64,000 nt of DNA from Candidatus Nanopelagicaceae bacterium (GTDB taxonomy: Bacteria; Actinomycetota; Actinomycetes; Nanopelagicales; Nanopelagicaceae): NCBI GenBank assembly GCA_009694285.1, contig SHVK01000003.1, positions 1-64,000 of the forward strand, read 5' to 3'. A program made the position numbers and the translations under genes. Below are positions 41,803-52,137 of the stretch, in pieces. Every line of letters starts with the position of its first letter. Positions within the stretch are counted from its first letter, which is position 1. Under the pieces are notes generated by a model. That model ran no database searches. It saw only the letters and a program-made list of their open reading frames with translations, and was not told the DNA's origin.

Positions 41803-43119
41803 GTGTCTGAAACTTTGAAAATCTCGGTAATCGGTACCGGCTACTTAGGTGCAACCCACGCAGCATGTATGTCAAAACTTGGATATACAGTTGTTGGAAT
41901 TGACTCTGATAGTGCAAAAATTTCAGCACTTCAAAAAGGTCAACTACCTTTCTATGAGCCAGGGCTAGCAGAGTTATTAGTTGAACAGTTAGCAACTGGT
42001 CGTTTAACTTTTACAACATCTTTTGATATGGCAAAAGATGCAGATATCCACTTTCTGTGTGTTGGCACGCCGCAAAAGGCTGGAAGTAACGCTGCCGATC
42101 TCACCTATGTAAATGGCGCATTTGATCAACTGCTGCCACATTTAAAAGTTGGCTCCTTAGTTGCTGGAAAATCCACAGTTCCAGTTGGAACCGCAGATTT
42201 GCTGGCGGCTAAATTAGATGCACAAGCCCCACACTCTGATTTGGCATGGAATCCGGAATTTCTTCGTGAGGGTTTTGCGATTGAAGATACTCTCGAGCCA
42301 AATCGTTTAGTTGTTGGCGTTCGTAAACCTGAATCTGAAAAATTACTTGCCGAGTTATACGCACCTCTTATTACCGCCGGCGTTCCGTGGATCTCTTCTG
42401 ATCTAAGTACCGCCGAACTTGTCAAAGTTGCGGCAAACTCATTTTTAGCTACAAAGATTTCTTTTATTAATGCGATGGCGGAAATTTGTGAAGCAGCTGG
42501 TGGTGATGTCACTGTTCTTGCAAAAGCAATTGGATATGACCCACGAATTGGAAGCCGTTTTCTTCAAGCTGGAATTGGATTTGGTGGTGGCTGCCTTCCA
42601 AAAGATATTCGAGCATTTATGGCGCGTGCCGAAGAAATTGGAGCAAACCAGGCAGTTGAATTTTTACGTGAGATAGATGCAATCAATCTTCGCGCACGTA
42701 CACGGATGGTTGATGTAGTTAGCTCTGAATTGAGTCAAGGATTAAAAGGCGCCCGAATTGCAGTTTTAGGTGCAGCATTTAAACCAGATAGTGATGATGT
42801 GCGTGACTCCCCAGCACTTGATATCGCCGCATCCCTACTTGCAAAAGGTGCGAGTGTTGTTGTTCATGATCCAAAAGCCATTGACAATGCTCGTTTACGG
42901 TTTCCCAACTTAGAGTTCGCAACCGATATCAAAAGCGCTCTTACTGAGGCAGATATAACTTTGCACCTTACCGAGTGGAAGGTTTATCGCGAACTAGACC
43001 CGGTTGAGATTAAAAAATGGGTAAAAAGTGCGAAGATAATTGATGGTAGAAACGCTTTAGATAGCGATAAATACTTATTGGCCGGATGGCGCTTCCGGGC
43101 TTTGGGACGCAATCTTTAA
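41803..43119 (+). CDS. ugd: UDP-glucose/nucleotide-sugar 6-dehydrogenase
   Basis: A 438-aa NAD-dependent dehydrogenase. The Rossmann motif is [22 protein letters not shown], with [24 protein letters not shown] and the catalytic cysteine in [14 protein letters not shown]. The C-terminal domain starts [18 protein letters not shown]. It makes UDP-glucuronate, a building block for the exported glycan of this locus. The start is GTG at 41803; TTG at 41815 is possible. Its last 45 bases overlap the convergent purE gene. Confidence 0.92.
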   Translation: MSETLKISVIGTGYLGATHAACMSKLGYTVVGIDSDSAKISALQKGQLPFYEPGLAELLVEQLATGRLTFTTSFDMAKDADIHFLCVGTPQKAGSNAADLTYVNGAFDQLLPHLKVGSLVAGKSTVPVGTADLLAAKLDAQAPHSDLAWNPEFLREGFAIEDTLEPNRLVVGVRKPESEKLLAELYAPLITAGVPWISSDLSTAELVKVAANSFLATKISFINAMAEICEAAGGDVTVLAKAIGYDPRIGSRFLQAGIGFGGGCLPKDIRAFMARAEEIGANQAVEFLREIDAINLRARTRMVDVVSSELSQGLKGARIAVLGAAFKPDSDDVRDSPALDIAASLLAKGASVVVHDPKAIDNARLRFPNLEFATDIKSALTEADITLHLTEWKVYRELDPVEIKKWVKSAKIIDGRNALDSDKYLLAGWRFRALGRNL

Positions 43120-43602
43120 GGCTTTTGCTTTTATTTTTACAGTTTCATTTAATTCAGCCATTTGATTTTCAATTGCTTTAACCAAATCTGGATTGCCAAC
43201 GCTCAACATCCTTACCGCCAATAATCCAGCATTTTTTGCATTACCAATTCCAACAGTTGCTACAGGTATTCCGGCAGGCATCTGTGCAATTGATAATAAG
43301 GAGTCAATGCCTTCTAAAGCTTTAAGCAGGATAGGTACGCCAATTACCGGTAGTGCGCTAATTGATGCGAGCATTCCAGGAAGATGAGCGGCACCACCTG
43401 CCCCAGCAATAATTATTTTGATTCCACGGCTTGCCGCACTTTTCCCAAATGTCATCATCTCTTCTGGCATCCGGTGTGCAGAAAGTAGTTCAACCTCGTA
43501 GGCAATTTTGAACTCGGCAAGTGTTAGCGCAGCCGCTTCCATTATTGGCCAATCAGAATCTGAACCCATCACAATGGCAACCTCTGGATTTAGACCGCTC
43601 AT
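43075..43602 (-). CDS. purE: N5-carboxyaminoimidazole ribonucleotide mutase
   Basis: A 175-aa class I PurE. The signature is [21 protein letters not shown] with [15 protein letters not shown] and [17 protein letters not shown], containing the catalytic His. It rearranges N5-CAIR to CAIR in purine synthesis after PurK. AGGAG lies eight bases before the ATG. purK lies just upstream (stop at 43625). The final 15 codons overlap the end of ugd on the other strand. Confidence 0.95.
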   Translation of the reverse strand: MSGLNPEVAIVMGSDSDWPIMEAAALTLAEFKIAYEVELLSAHRMPEEMMTFGKSAASRGIKIIIAGAGGAAHLPGMLASISALPVIGVPILLKALEGIDSLLSIAQMPAGIPVATVGIGNAKNAGLLAVRMLSVGNPDLVKAIENQMAELNETVKIKAKALKIASQSPEAPSGQ

Positions 43603-43624
43603 TAATGACTCCTCTTACTCATGC

Positions 43625-44737
43625 TCACTCATCTACAACTCCACTTATGTAATCGATTGCATGCGCTGCTCGACTACGCAAATCAGCTAAATCTGCTCCA
43701 ATGACGGTTGCATGTCCAACTTTACGGCCCGGACGCACCTCTTTGCCATAAATATGAATTTTTAGTTCGGGATCGCGAGCAAACAAATGCAAATAAGGTC
43801 GATATAGATCTGAATTATCGGTTCCCAAAATATTTGCCATCACTGCCCATTTGGCGGTCATTTTTGTTTCGCCCAGAGGTAAATCTAAAACTGCGCGCAG
43901 ATGCTGCTCAAATTGGCTAGTGACTGAACCTTCAATACTCCAATGACCTGAGTTGTGTGGCCTGAGCGCAATTTCATTGACAATTAATTTATCTCCAACT
44001 TGAAAAAGTTCGACAGCCATTACTCCAACTAGCTTTATTGAATTTGCGATATCACTTGCAATTTTTTGGGCAAGATTTGCAACTTCTTCAGAGAGATTGG
44101 GTGCTGGGGTAATTGTTTCGATGCAAATTCCATCGCGCTGAATCGTCTCACTCACTGCCCAAGTAGCCACTTGATTATGAGGCGAACGCGCAATCAAAAT
44201 CGCAAGTTCTCGATCAAATGGAACTACTTCTTCATAAAGTGCTTTGCCCCATTCGGCGATAACTTTTTTTGCAGAAAGTTGATCTTTTACTAAGTGCACT
44301 CCACGACCGTCATATCCCCCGGTAATTGATTTTAGAATTGCTGGAAATGCCGGAATAGCAGCGGCGCTATCTATAACTTGCCAGTTCGGACAAGGAATCT
44401 GGTTCTCAGTAAAAACTTTGCGCATATGTGCTTTGTCTTGAGCCACAAGGAGTGAGTTAGAACTTGGTCTAATCACAAAACCTTCAGCTTCAAGTGCGCG
44501 TATATGTCCATTTGGAACTAATTCATGTTCGAAAGTTAAAAAATCACATTTTTTAGCAAAGTTTCGCAGTACTTCTAAATCTCGGTAATCGCCAATCTCT
44601 ACTTTTGCAATCTTTGCTGCGCTATCAGATCCATCTGTTGCCAAAATCTTTAGATTGATTCCAAGAGCGATCGCTGGAGCCAAGGACATCTGCGCAAGTT
44701 GGCCCGCCCCAATCATTCCGACAGTTGGCCCGCTCAT
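43625..44737 (-). CDS. purK: N5-carboxyaminoimidazole ribonucleotide synthase
   Basis: A 370-aa ATP-grasp enzyme that carboxylates AIR to N5-CAIR. Visible are VGMIGAGQLAQMSLAPAIALG, the ATP-grasp region ILKSITGGYDGRGVHLVKD, VEELF-type strand VMAVELFQVGDKLIVNEIALRPHNSGHWSIEG and a C-terminal small domain. It is the first gene of the purK-purE pair. TAGGAT at 44745-44750 ends seven bases before the ATG. Confidence 0.95.
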   Translation of the reverse strand: MSGPTVGMIGAGQLAQMSLAPAIALGINLKILATDGSDSAAKIAKVEIGDYRDLEVLRNFAKKCDFLTFEHELVPNGHIRALEAEGFVIRPSSNSLLVAQDKAHMRKVFTENQIPCPNWQVIDSAAAIPAFPAILKSITGGYDGRGVHLVKDQLSAKKVIAEWGKALYEEVVPFDRELAILIARSPHNQVATWAVSETIQRDGICIETITPAPNLSEEVANLAQKIASDIANSIKLVGVMAVELFQVGDKLIVNEIALRPHNSGHWSIEGSVTSQFEQHLRAVLDLPLGETKMTAKWAVMANILGTDNSDLYRPYLHLFARDPELKIHIYGKEVRPGRKVGHATVIGADLADLRSRAAHAIDYISGVVDE

Positions 44738-44744
44738 AGTTGTA

Positions 44745-44750
44745 ATCCTA
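44745..44750 (-). promoter_or_regulatory. Leaderless-type -10 (TAGGAT) for purK-purE
   Basis: TAGGAT on the minus strand ends seven bases before the purK ATG. The 21-bp gap between birA and purK holds nothing else. Confidence 0.5.
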
Positions 44751-44758
44751 CTTGAAGA

Positions 44759-45550
44759 TTACTGGATGGCTCGAAGATGAGTTATGTCAGCAGAGACGAT
44801 AGTTTCACCGCTGGAAATCAGCAATCCACCATTTTCTGCAATACCAATGGCAGTACTTTCTTTTGTATCTCCATTTTGAAAATCCAACTTAATCTCTTTT
44901 CCAAGAGTCGCTGACAGCTTTGAATATTTTTTAAGAATTTCAACATTATCGCTAGTTAGGTTCCAGGCATCGAATTCAGTTCTAATCTCTTGCAGCAAAT
45001 AGGCAATCAATTGTTCGCGGGCTTTGATTATCTCTTCTTCACATTCTAAAAGTAATGAGGTTGCAGTCGGGACTGGAAGTTCATCTCTATCTTGTAAAAC
45101 ATTTATTCCAATTCCAACAACAACACAATCTTCAAATTGCTCTGCGATTATCCCGCCAACTTTCAAATCTCCAATCAGAATATCATTTGGCCATTTCAAT
45201 ACTGGCGCTAATCCGCAGTATTTTGAAATTGCATTTGCAGCCGCAACACCAACAATTAATGGGATCCATCCTTGATCTGCTGAATTTCGGATTGGATATA
45301 GGACTGTAGAAAGTAGGAGTGCAACTTGGGGTGGAGTTTCAAATGTACGCGTTAACCGTCCACGTCCGGCGCTTTGGTGATCGGCGATAAATACTGTACC
45401 CGCAGGTATTTTTTCGGTCTTTAACAATTCGACCAGTTTGATCTGCGTTGAGGGAATACTCTCAAAGAGGCTTACTCGCCAGTAACTATCACCAAGTAGT
45501 GAGATGATTTGTTCCTGATTTAATGGCGCTCGCTGCCAGTTGCTAATCAT
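44759..45550 (-). CDS. birA: Biotin-[acetyl-CoA-carboxylase] ligase
   Basis: A 263-aa biotin protein ligase without the N-terminal DNA-binding domain, so it is not a repressor. The biotinyl-AMP loop is [11 protein letters not shown], followed by [22 protein letters not shown] and VVGIGINV. It biotinylates the BCCP domain of AccA (47875), and its gene stands divergent from accD. The ATG at 45548-45550 fits a leaderless -10 seven bases upstream. Confidence 0.94.
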   Translation of the reverse strand: MISNWQRAPLNQEQIISLLGDSYWRVSLFESIPSTQIKLVELLKTEKIPAGTVFIADHQSAGRGRLTRTFETPPQVALLLSTVLYPIRNSADQGWIPLIVGVAAANAISKYCGLAPVLKWPNDILIGDLKVGGIIAEQFEDCVVVGIGINVLQDRDELPVPTATSLLLECEEEIIKAREQLIAYLLQEIRTEFDAWNLTSDNVEILKKYSKLSATLGKEIKLDFQNGDTKESTAIGIAENGGLLISSGETIVSADITHLRAIQ

Positions 45551-45556
45551 GAGAGG

Positions 45557-45563
45557 TACGGTA
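45557..45563. promoter_or_regulatory. Overlapping divergent -10 hexamers for birA and accD
   Basis: The 7-mer TACGGTA contains TACGGT on the plus strand (45557-45562, six bases before the accD ATG) and TACCGT on the minus strand (45558-45563, seven bases before the birA ATG). The intergenic gap is only 18 bp. No ribosome site is present for either gene. Confidence 0.65.
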
Positions 45564-45568
45564 CGGGT

Positions 45569-47140
45569 ATGAGCGGTGACATTCACACAACTGCAGGAAA
45601 ACTCGAAGATTTACAGGCGCGAATTAATGCAGCCACGCATGCCGGCTCCGAACGCGCAATTGAAAAACAACATGCCAAAGGCAAAATGACAGCACGTGAA
45701 CGGATCGCCGCCCTGGTTGATGTTGATTCATTTACCGAATTTGATGAATTAGCCCGTCACCGCAGTGTCAACTTCGATATGCCACAAAATCGTCCATATG
45801 GCGATGGTGTAGTTACCGGTATCGCCACGGTAGATGGAAGACCAATCGCACTCTTCTCGCAAGATTTCACCGTGATGGGTGGAAGTCTTGGTGAAGTTTT
45901 TGGGGAAAAAATTGTGAAAGTTATGGATTTCGCATTGCGCACTGGCGTTCCACTTATTGGAATCAATGATTCGGGTGGAGCTCGAATCCAAGAAGGTGTG
46001 GTTTCACTTGGTCGCTATGGTGAAATTTTCCGTCGTAATTCCCGTTCTTCTGGCGTAATACCGCAAATTTCATTAATTCTTGGACCGTGCGCTGGTGGTG
46101 CGGTTTACTCACCAGCAATGACAGATTTCACAATTATGGTTGATCAAACTTCACATATGTTCATCACCGGACCTGAAGTAATTAAAACCGTCACAGGTGA
46201 AGAAGTCGAGATGGAAGAACTTGGTGGCGCACTCACTCATAATTCAAGAACTGGAAACTCTCACTACTTGGCCACTAATGAATTAGATGCAATTGATTAT
46301 GTAAAAACCTTGTTGTCTTACTTGCCAAGCAATAACACTGACAAGCCACCAGTTTTTCCAGTTAGTGGTTCAGATACTTTGCACTCAAGTGATCTTGCGC
46401 TAAATACTTTGATACCTGATGCACCAAACCAGCCTTATGACATGCACCAAGTTATAAAGGCTTTGCTTGATGATTCTGAATTTTTAGAAGTGCAAGAACT
46501 TTTTGCGCCCAACATAATTATTGGATTTGGAAGAATTGAAGGACGCTCTGTTGGCGTTGTTGCTAATCAGCCCATGCAACTGGCAGGAACTTTAGATATT
46601 AACGCGAGCGAAAAGGCGGCAAGGTTTGTTAGGACTTGTGACGCGTTTGGGATTCAAATATTAACTTTGGTTGATGTACCTGGATTTTTGCCTGGTACTG
46701 ATCAAGAGTGGAATGGAATTATTAGACGTGGCGCTAAATTGCTCTACGCCTATGGAGAAGCATCAGTTCCAATGGTCACTTTGATTACGCGAAAAGCCTA
46801 CGGCGGCGCATATGACGTGATGGGATCTAAACATTTAGGTGCTGATATTAACTTCGCTTGGCCAACTGCGCAGATTGCTGTGATGGGTGCCCAAGGCGCA
46901 ATAAATATTTTGTATCGAAAAGAGCTCACAGATGCTAATAACTCTGAAGAGTTGCGTAAAAAACTAATAACAGAGTATGACGACACACTTGCTAATCCTT
47001 ATCTTGCGGCAGAGCGTGGCTTCATTGATGCTGTCATTGAACCGCAGCAAAGTCGAATTCTGATCACACGTGCGTTCCGTGCTCTACAAAACAAAAAAGA
47101 TGTTCTGCCTTATCGTAAGCATGGAAATATCCCACTGTAA
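45569..47140 (+). CDS. accD: Acyl-CoA carboxylase carboxyltransferase beta subunit (propionyl/acetyl-CoA)
   Basis: A 523-aa carboxyltransferase of the AccD5/PccB type. N-terminal [21 protein letters not shown], the first oxyanion region [19 protein letters not shown] and [16 protein letters not shown], and the C-terminal [21 protein letters not shown] are typical. It transfers carboxyl from biotin to propionyl-CoA or acetyl-CoA. The stop overlaps the accE ATG (TAATG). With the downstream mutase, a propionyl-CoA to succinyl-CoA route is likely. Confidence 0.93.
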   Translation: MSGDIHTTAGKLEDLQARINAATHAGSERAIEKQHAKGKMTARERIAALVDVDSFTEFDELARHRSVNFDMPQNRPYGDGVVTGIATVDGRPIALFSQDFTVMGGSLGEVFGEKIVKVMDFALRTGVPLIGINDSGGARIQEGVVSLGRYGEIFRRNSRSSGVIPQISLILGPCAGGAVYSPAMTDFTIMVDQTSHMFITGPEVIKTVTGEEVEMEELGGALTHNSRTGNSHYLATNELDAIDYVKTLLSYLPSNNTDKPPVFPVSGSDTLHSSDLALNTLIPDAPNQPYDMHQVIKALLDDSEFLEVQELFAPNIIIGFGRIEGRSVGVVANQPMQLAGTLDINASEKAARFVRTCDAFGIQILTLVDVPGFLPGTDQEWNGIIRRGAKLLYAYGEASVPMVTLITRKAYGGAYDVMGSKHLGADINFAWPTAQIAVMGAQGAINILYRKELTDANNSEELRKKLITEYDDTLANPYLAAERGFIDAVIEPQQSRILITRAFRALQNKKDVLPYRKHGNIPL

Positions 47141-47274
47141 TGGGAACTATAAAAATTATTAAGGGTGAGGCAACTGTTAAAGAAATTGCTGCTATCGAAA
47201 AGGCGTTATCTCAACGGAAATCTCAACTTATCAATAATAGTAATTACGGAAAAACGGAAATAATTCGTGACTAA
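47140..47274 (+). CDS. accE: Acyl-CoA carboxylase epsilon subunit (short)
   Basis: A 44-aa protein I translated: [20 protein letters not shown], then KALSQRKSQL. The pattern K-I-x-K-G-x-A-T-x-E-E-I-A-A-I is the AccE signature. The epsilon subunit stabilises the AccA-AccD complex in actinobacteria. This one is about as short as the family allows. It starts in TAATG with accD and overlaps maf by eight bases. Confidence 0.85.
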   Translation: MGTIKIIKGEATVKEIAAIEKALSQRKSQLINNSNYGKTEIIRD

Positions 47275-47878
47275 AGTAATACTCGCATCTGCTTCGCCTG
47301 CTCGCTTACAATTATTGAAAAGCGCGGGAATCTTTGCTGAAGTAAAAATAAGTGGAGTTAATGAGGAGTTGCCAGAATTTTTAAATTTGCCTCCGATGCA
47401 AATGGTTGTGGCGTTGGCAAAAGCCAAAGCTCAAGCAGTTGCCGCATCTTTCAATGGCGATCAATTAATAATTGGTGCTGATTCAACACTTGAATTTGAA
47501 GGTAAAAATCTCGGGAAACCAGCAACTCCCGATGAGGCTTTTTCACTATGGCACTCATATCGAAATAAAAGTGGCATTTTACATACAGGACAAGTTTTAA
47601 TTGATGCTTCAAATGGAGCCACAGTAGAGAGAGTCTCATCAACTAAAATTACTTTCGCAAATATTAGCGATGAAGAGATCAGCGCCTACATCAAAACTGG
47701 CGAACCTCTTCAAGTCGCTGGCGGTGCAACTCTAGATGGAATTGGATCTGCATTTATTTCTCGAATTGAAGGGGATGCAACAGGTGTAATTGGATTAAGC
47801 ATGCCCCACCTTTTTGAAATGGTGACCTCCCTTGGACACTCTTGGCACAAGTTACGCCGGATAGGATCTGCAATATGA
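47267..47878 (+). CDS. maf: Maf family nucleoside triphosphate pyrophosphatase
   Basis: A 203-aa protein with the Maf signature [19 protein letters not shown] and the catalytic [22 protein letters not shown]. It hydrolyses non-canonical dNTP/NTP (dTTP/UTP type) and has been linked to septum control. The start is GTG at 47267 inside accE, and its stop overlaps the accA ATG. A maf gene inserted in the acyl-CoA carboxylase operon is conserved in actinobacteria. Confidence 0.93.
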   Translation: MTKVILASASPARLQLLKSAGIFAEVKISGVNEELPEFLNLPPMQMVVALAKAKAQAVAASFNGDQLIIGADSTLEFEGKNLGKPATPDEAFSLWHSYRNKSGILHTGQVLIDASNGATVERVSSTKITFANISDEEISAYIKTGEPLQVAGGATLDGIGSAFISRIEGDATGVIGLSMPHLFEMVTSLGHSWHKLRRIGSAI

Positions 47879-49581
47879 AGAGTGTATTAATAGCCAATCG
47901 CGGCGAAATTGCGATTCGCATTGCGAGAGCGGCCCGTGACCACGGAATTAAATCCATCGCAATTTACGCTGATGGTGACCGTAACGCTCTGCATGTAAAA
48001 GCATGCGATGAGGCTTATGCACTTGGTGGAGTAACGGCAACAGAAACTTATTTAAATATCGAAAAAATAATCTCAGTCGCCAAAAAAAGTGGTGCTGAAG
48101 CAATTCATCCTGGCTACGGATTCCTTTCTGAAAATGCAAAATTTGCACAAGCGGTAATCGATGCGGGTTTGCTTTGGGTTGGTCCTCCCCCTGCTGCGAT
48201 TGCGGCTTTGGGAGATAAAGTTTCAGCCCGAAAAATCGCAGCACTAGTTGGTGCCCCACTTGTTGCGGGAACTGCAGATCCGGTTGCCAGCAGCAAAGAA
48301 GTTTTAGCTTTTGCTAAAGAGTTTGGACTTCCCGTTGCCATCAAAGCTGCTCATGGTGGTGGTGGACGTGGCTTAAAAGTTGCCTTCACAATGGAGGAGA
48401 TTCCAGAACTTTTCGATTCAGCGGTCCGTGAAGCAGTTTCTGCATTTGGTCGCGGTGAATGCTTTGTTGAAAGATATTTAGACCGTCCGCGTCACGTTGA
48501 AACTCAAGTTCTGGCAGATACTCATGGAAATGTAATAGTTGTATCAACGCGCGACTGCTCTTTGCAACGTCGCCACCAAAAATTGGTCGAAGAAGCTCCT
48601 GCTCCATTTCTTTCTCAAGCCCAAGTTGATGAGTTGTATCGTTCAAGTAAAGAAATCATTCGTGCTGCTGGTTATGTCGGAGCCGGAACTTGTGAGTTTC
48701 TAGTCGGAGTTGATGGAACTATCTCTTTTCTTGAAGTTAATACTCGTTTACAAGTTGAGCATCCCGTTAGCGAAGAGGTTTCCGGTTTTGATTTAGTAAG
48801 GGAACAGTTCAGAATTGCCGATGGCGAAAAGATAACCTCGATTGATCCGCAATTACGCGGCCACTCCATCGAATTTCGAATCAATGGTGAAGATCCGGGG
48901 CGAAATTTCTTGCCTACTCCTGGCGTGATAACTGAATGGGAGGAACCTTCAGGTCCTGGAGTTCGCGTAGATGCTGGTTTCACAAAAGGTGATGTAATTG
49001 GTGGAAATTTTGACTCCTTGCTTGCAAAATTAATTGTTACCGGCGGAACAAGAAAACAGGCATTGGAGCGAGCCCGTCGCGCGCTTGCTGAATTCAAAAT
49101 TGAAGGAATTGCAACTGCTTTGCCTTTTCATCGTGCCGTAATAAATGACAAAGCTTTTATTAATGAGCCTTTTGCAGTTTATACCGGATGGATTGAGAGT
49201 GAATTTAATAATCAGATTCCACCATATGGAGCCAGCAGCGAAGCAAATACAACTCCAGTTGTAGAAGAATTAGTTGTTGAAGTTAATGGTCACCGTTTTG
49301 AGGTTGATATTTTGAGTCCAATTCCTAAACGCAAACGTGCGCTCAGTGCAAGAACTGCTTTGCAAACCGGGGATTCATTAACTAGTCCAATGCAAGGAAC
49401 AGTTATAAAAATCGAAGTTACTGAAGGACAAACCGTAGAAGAGGGTGATTTAATTGTGGTTTTAGAGGCGATGAAAATGGAACAACCACTTAAAGCGCAC
49501 AAGAGTGGAAAAATAAGTAACTTAAACGTTTCCGTTGGAGACACCCTTGCCAGTGGAACTTTGCTTTGCAAAATTATTTAA
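47875..49581 (+). CDS. accA: Acetyl/propionyl-CoA carboxylase alpha subunit (biotin carboxylase plus BCCP)
   Basis: A 568-aa AccA3-type protein. The biotin carboxylase domain begins [21 protein letters not shown] and has the ATP-grasp loop [13 protein letters not shown] and [16 protein letters not shown]. The C-terminal BCCP domain carries the biotinyl lysine in [10 protein letters not shown]. It is biotinylated by BirA. The ATG at 47875 overlaps the maf stop (ATGA). The stop abuts the convergent mutase stop with no base between. Confidence 0.94.
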   Translation: MKSVLIANRGEIAIRIARAARDHGIKSIAIYADGDRNALHVKACDEAYALGGVTATETYLNIEKIISVAKKSGAEAIHPGYGFLSENAKFAQAVIDAGLLWVGPPPAAIAALGDKVSARKIAALVGAPLVAGTADPVASSKEVLAFAKEFGLPVAIKAAHGGGGRGLKVAFTMEEIPELFDSAVREAVSAFGRGECFVERYLDRPRHVETQVLADTHGNVIVVSTRDCSLQRRHQKLVEEAPAPFLSQAQVDELYRSSKEIIRAAGYVGAGTCEFLVGVDGTISFLEVNTRLQVEHPVSEEVSGFDLVREQFRIADGEKITSIDPQLRGHSIEFRINGEDPGRNFLPTPGVITEWEEPSGPGVRVDAGFTKGDVIGGNFDSLLAKLIVTGGTRKQALERARRALAEFKIEGIATALPFHRAVINDKAFINEPFAVYTGWIESEFNNQIPPYGASSEANTTPVVEELVVEVNGHRFEVDILSPIPKRKRALSARTALQTGDSLTSPMQGTVIKIEVTEGQTVEEGDLIVVLEAMKMEQPLKAHKSGKISNLNVSVGDTLASGTLLCKII

Positions 49582-51126
49582 CTACCAAATTTCAGTAGCT
49601 CGGTAACTTCCCCACTCACCTCGAAGCGCATCAGAAATCTCTCCAAGAGTTGCATTTGCAATTAGTGCAACCTTCATTGGATAAAGCAAATTTAATTCAC
49701 CTTTTGCTGCAGCGCTTAAATCAGCTAAAGCCTTGCTAACTTCATCTTGATTTCGACTCTTGCGCAATTTCAACAACTTTGTACTCTGTTCTTTTGCAAT
49801 CTCAGGATTTATTTCAAGCGGCAAATATGTGCTTGCCTCTTCAACAAATGCATTTACACCGACAACAACTCGATTTCCTGATTCAATCTCTTGCGAGATT
49901 CGATATGCGCTTTTTTCAATTTCACTTTTTTGGAATCCCGCTTCAATTCCTGCGACAGCACCACCCATCTGATCAATTCTTGCGATTAACTCTTTGGCGG
50001 AAGTTGCAATCTCTGTAGTCATCGATTCAATTACTGCAGATCCGGCAAGTGCATCAACTGTTGCAGCAACATCACTTTCATTCGCAATTACTTGTTGAGT
50101 GCGAAGCGCAAGCCGAGCGGCTTTCTCTGTTGGCAATCCAAGTGCCTCATCAAATGAGTTTGTATGAAGAGATTGGGTGCCTCCAAGTACGGCGGCTAAC
50201 GCCTGAAGAGCCACACGAACTAAATTTAATTCAGGTTGTTGAGCAGTTAATTGGACACCTGCTGTTTGGGTATGAAAGCGAAGGTGCATAGCGCGCTCGG
50301 AAGTTACCCCAAATCGTTCCTTCATAATTTGAGCCCATAACTGCCGGGCTGCTCTAAATTTTGCAACCTCTTCAAGTACGGTAGTTCTAGATACAAAAAA
50401 GAAGCTCATCCGAGTTGCAACATCTTCAATAGACAATCCGCGTTCTTTTGCGCAGTCCAAATAAGCAATTGCATTTGCAAAAGTAAAAGCAATTTCTTGA
50501 ACTGGGTTAGCGCCAGCTTCAGCCATGTGATATCCAGATACTGAAATGCTATTCCACTTAGGCAACTCTTTTGTACAGTATTCAAAAATATCCGTAGTTA
50601 AACGTAATGATTGTTTTGGAGGATAAATATAAGTTCCCCGAGCTATATACTCTTTTAATAAATCATTTTGAATAGTTCCTTGCAGCTGTTCGCTAGAAAT
50701 TCCACGTTCTTCAGCAATAATCTGATACATCAGAAGTAAAATTGCTGCGGGCGCATTGATCGTCATTGAAGTTGAAACTTTTTCAAGTGGGATATTGTCA
50801 AAAAGTTCGCGCATATCTTCAAGTGAATCTATAGCAACCCCCACACGTCCAACTTCACCAAGTGATTGTGGCGCATCGGAGTCATAACCCATCTGAGTTG
50901 GTAAATCAAAAGCTACTGATAATCCGCCCGTACCTGCAGCTACTAGTTGTAGGTAGCGCTCATTGGATTCTTTTGCATTTCCAAAACCTGCATACTGCCG
51001 CATTGTCCAAGGTTTTTGTAAATACATTTGTTCATAAATACCTCGCGTAAATGGGTAAACGCCAGCTTTTTCATCATTTAAATAATCTGCTTTTATTGGG
51101 AAGCCAGACTCAGTGATATCTCGCAC
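49582..51126 (-). CDS. Methylmalonyl-CoA mutase large subunit (catalytic barrel only)
   Basis: A 514-aa acyl-CoA mutase. The barrel begins YPFTRGIYEQMYLQKPWTMRQYAGFGNAKESN and includes VAFDLPTQMGYDSD, ARGTYIYPPKQSLRL and SGYHMAEAGANPVQEIAF. The tyrosine in RQYAGF agrees with methylmalonyl rather than isobutyryl specificity. The C-terminal cobalamin-binding domain (DxHxxG) is absent, so a separate small subunit must exist elsewhere. It probably continues the product of the adjacent carboxylase to succinyl-CoA. GTG start; TAGGAT at 51133-51138 ends six bases upstream. Confidence 0.9.
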   Translation of the reverse strand: MRDITESGFPIKADYLNDEKAGVYPFTRGIYEQMYLQKPWTMRQYAGFGNAKESNERYLQLVAAGTGGLSVAFDLPTQMGYDSDAPQSLGEVGRVGVAIDSLEDMRELFDNIPLEKVSTSMTINAPAAILLLMYQIIAEERGISSEQLQGTIQNDLLKEYIARGTYIYPPKQSLRLTTDIFEYCTKELPKWNSISVSGYHMAEAGANPVQEIAFTFANAIAYLDCAKERGLSIEDVATRMSFFFVSRTTVLEEVAKFRAARQLWAQIMKERFGVTSERAMHLRFHTQTAGVQLTAQQPELNLVRVALQALAAVLGGTQSLHTNSFDEALGLPTEKAARLALRTQQVIANESDVAATVDALAGSAVIESMTTEIATSAKELIARIDQMGGAVAGIEAGFQKSEIEKSAYRISQEIESGNRVVVGVNAFVEEASTYLPLEINPEIAKEQSTKLLKLRKSRNQDEVSKALADLSAAAKGELNLLYPMKVALIANATLGEISDALRGEWGSYRATEIW

Positions 51127-51132
51127 AGGCTA

Positions 51133-51138
51133 ATCCTA
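51133..51138 (-). promoter_or_regulatory. Leaderless-type -10 (TAGGAT) for the mutase gene
   Basis: TAGGAT on the minus strand ends six bases before the GTG at 51126. The 69-bp gap to the divergent carboxypeptidase otherwise holds TATTCT (nine bases before that ATG), a weaker candidate for the other direction. Confidence 0.5.
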
Positions 51139-51195
51139 CTCAATTCGGTGTGGCGGGTAATCGCATAGGATTTATCTCTCTATTCTTTAGCACCT

Positions 51196-52137
51196 ATGCA
51201 AATCTCAAGATTTAAACAACGTAACCTCTTAATAACGGCTGTCGTACTTGTCCTGGCGCTAACAGCCACCTCGTTCTCGACACTCTCGGCCAGTGGAGAT
51301 GAAGTTATCGGCGGTGGACGGCTTGGGGAAAGTGGCGTAATTTTTGATGACACAAAAGGGGATGGAAGTGCCGCTCCCCCGGACACTTCTGCTTCTTCTT
51401 TCATAATCGCAGATTTAGATACTGGTGAAATTTTGGCTGCAAAAAATCCACATAAAAAATTGCCACCGGCCAGTACTTTAAAGACATTAACCGCTTTAAC
51501 ACTTCTTCCACGATTAGATATGAATAAAATTTATGTTGGTACTAAAAAAGAGCCAGCAACGATCGGTAATAAAGTTGGAATTTATCCTGGCCGAAAATAC
51601 AAGATTAAAGATATTTGGTACGGCTTTATGTTGGACTCTGGCAATGACGCTGGAGTCGCGTTAGCAAATGCATCTGGTGGTATTAAAAAGACTGCTGCAC
51701 TAATGCAAGCTAAAGCTAAATCTATTCAGGCTTTCGATACAACTCCAAAATCTCCACATGGACTTGATACTCCTGGGCAACTCTCAAGTGCTTACGATCT
51801 AGCACTAATTGCCCGAGCCGCAATGGATAGATCTGATTTTCGTAAAATTGTGAAAACTAAAAGATATACATTTCCAAAATCTGGCCCAAAAAATGTAAAT
51901 CGAAAGATTAAGAATTTAAATAAATTACTTTTTACTTATCCTGGAACTTTAGGAGTAAAAACTGGGTGGACCACTAAAGGTCAAAATACATATATTGGAG
52001 TTGTGAAACGTGATGGACACACAATCATCATAACTTTTATGCATTTAAAATACGGACGGGATGCTTTGGCAAAAGCGTTGTTTGATTGGGGATTTAAAGC
52101 AATTGGAGAAGTTGAACCAATTGGAAAACTAGTCTAA
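51196..52137 (+). CDS. dacB: D-alanyl-D-alanine carboxypeptidase (S11 family)
   Basis: A 313-aa exported penicillin-binding protein. An N-terminal hydrophobic segment (LLITAVVLVLALTATSFSTL) is a signal peptide. The serine acyl-enzyme motifs are STLK (SxxK), SGN (DSGNDAG) and KTG (GVKTGWTTKG). It trims the terminal D-Ala of peptidoglycan stem peptides. It lacks a long C-terminal anchor. Its stop is two bases from the convergent trpS stop. Confidence 0.9.
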   Translation: MQISRFKQRNLLITAVVLVLALTATSFSTLSASGDEVIGGGRLGESGVIFDDTKGDGSAAPPDTSASSFIIADLDTGEILAAKNPHKKLPPASTLKTLTALTLLPRLDMNKIYVGTKKEPATIGNKVGIYPGRKYKIKDIWYGFMLDSGNDAGVALANASGGIKKTAALMQAKAKSIQAFDTTPKSPHGLDTPGQLSSAYDLALIARAAMDRSDFRKIVKTKRYTFPKSGPKNVNRKIKNLNKLLFTYPGTLGVKTGWTTKGQNTYIGVVKRDGHTIIITFMHLKYGRDALAKALFDWGFKAIGEVEPIGKLV

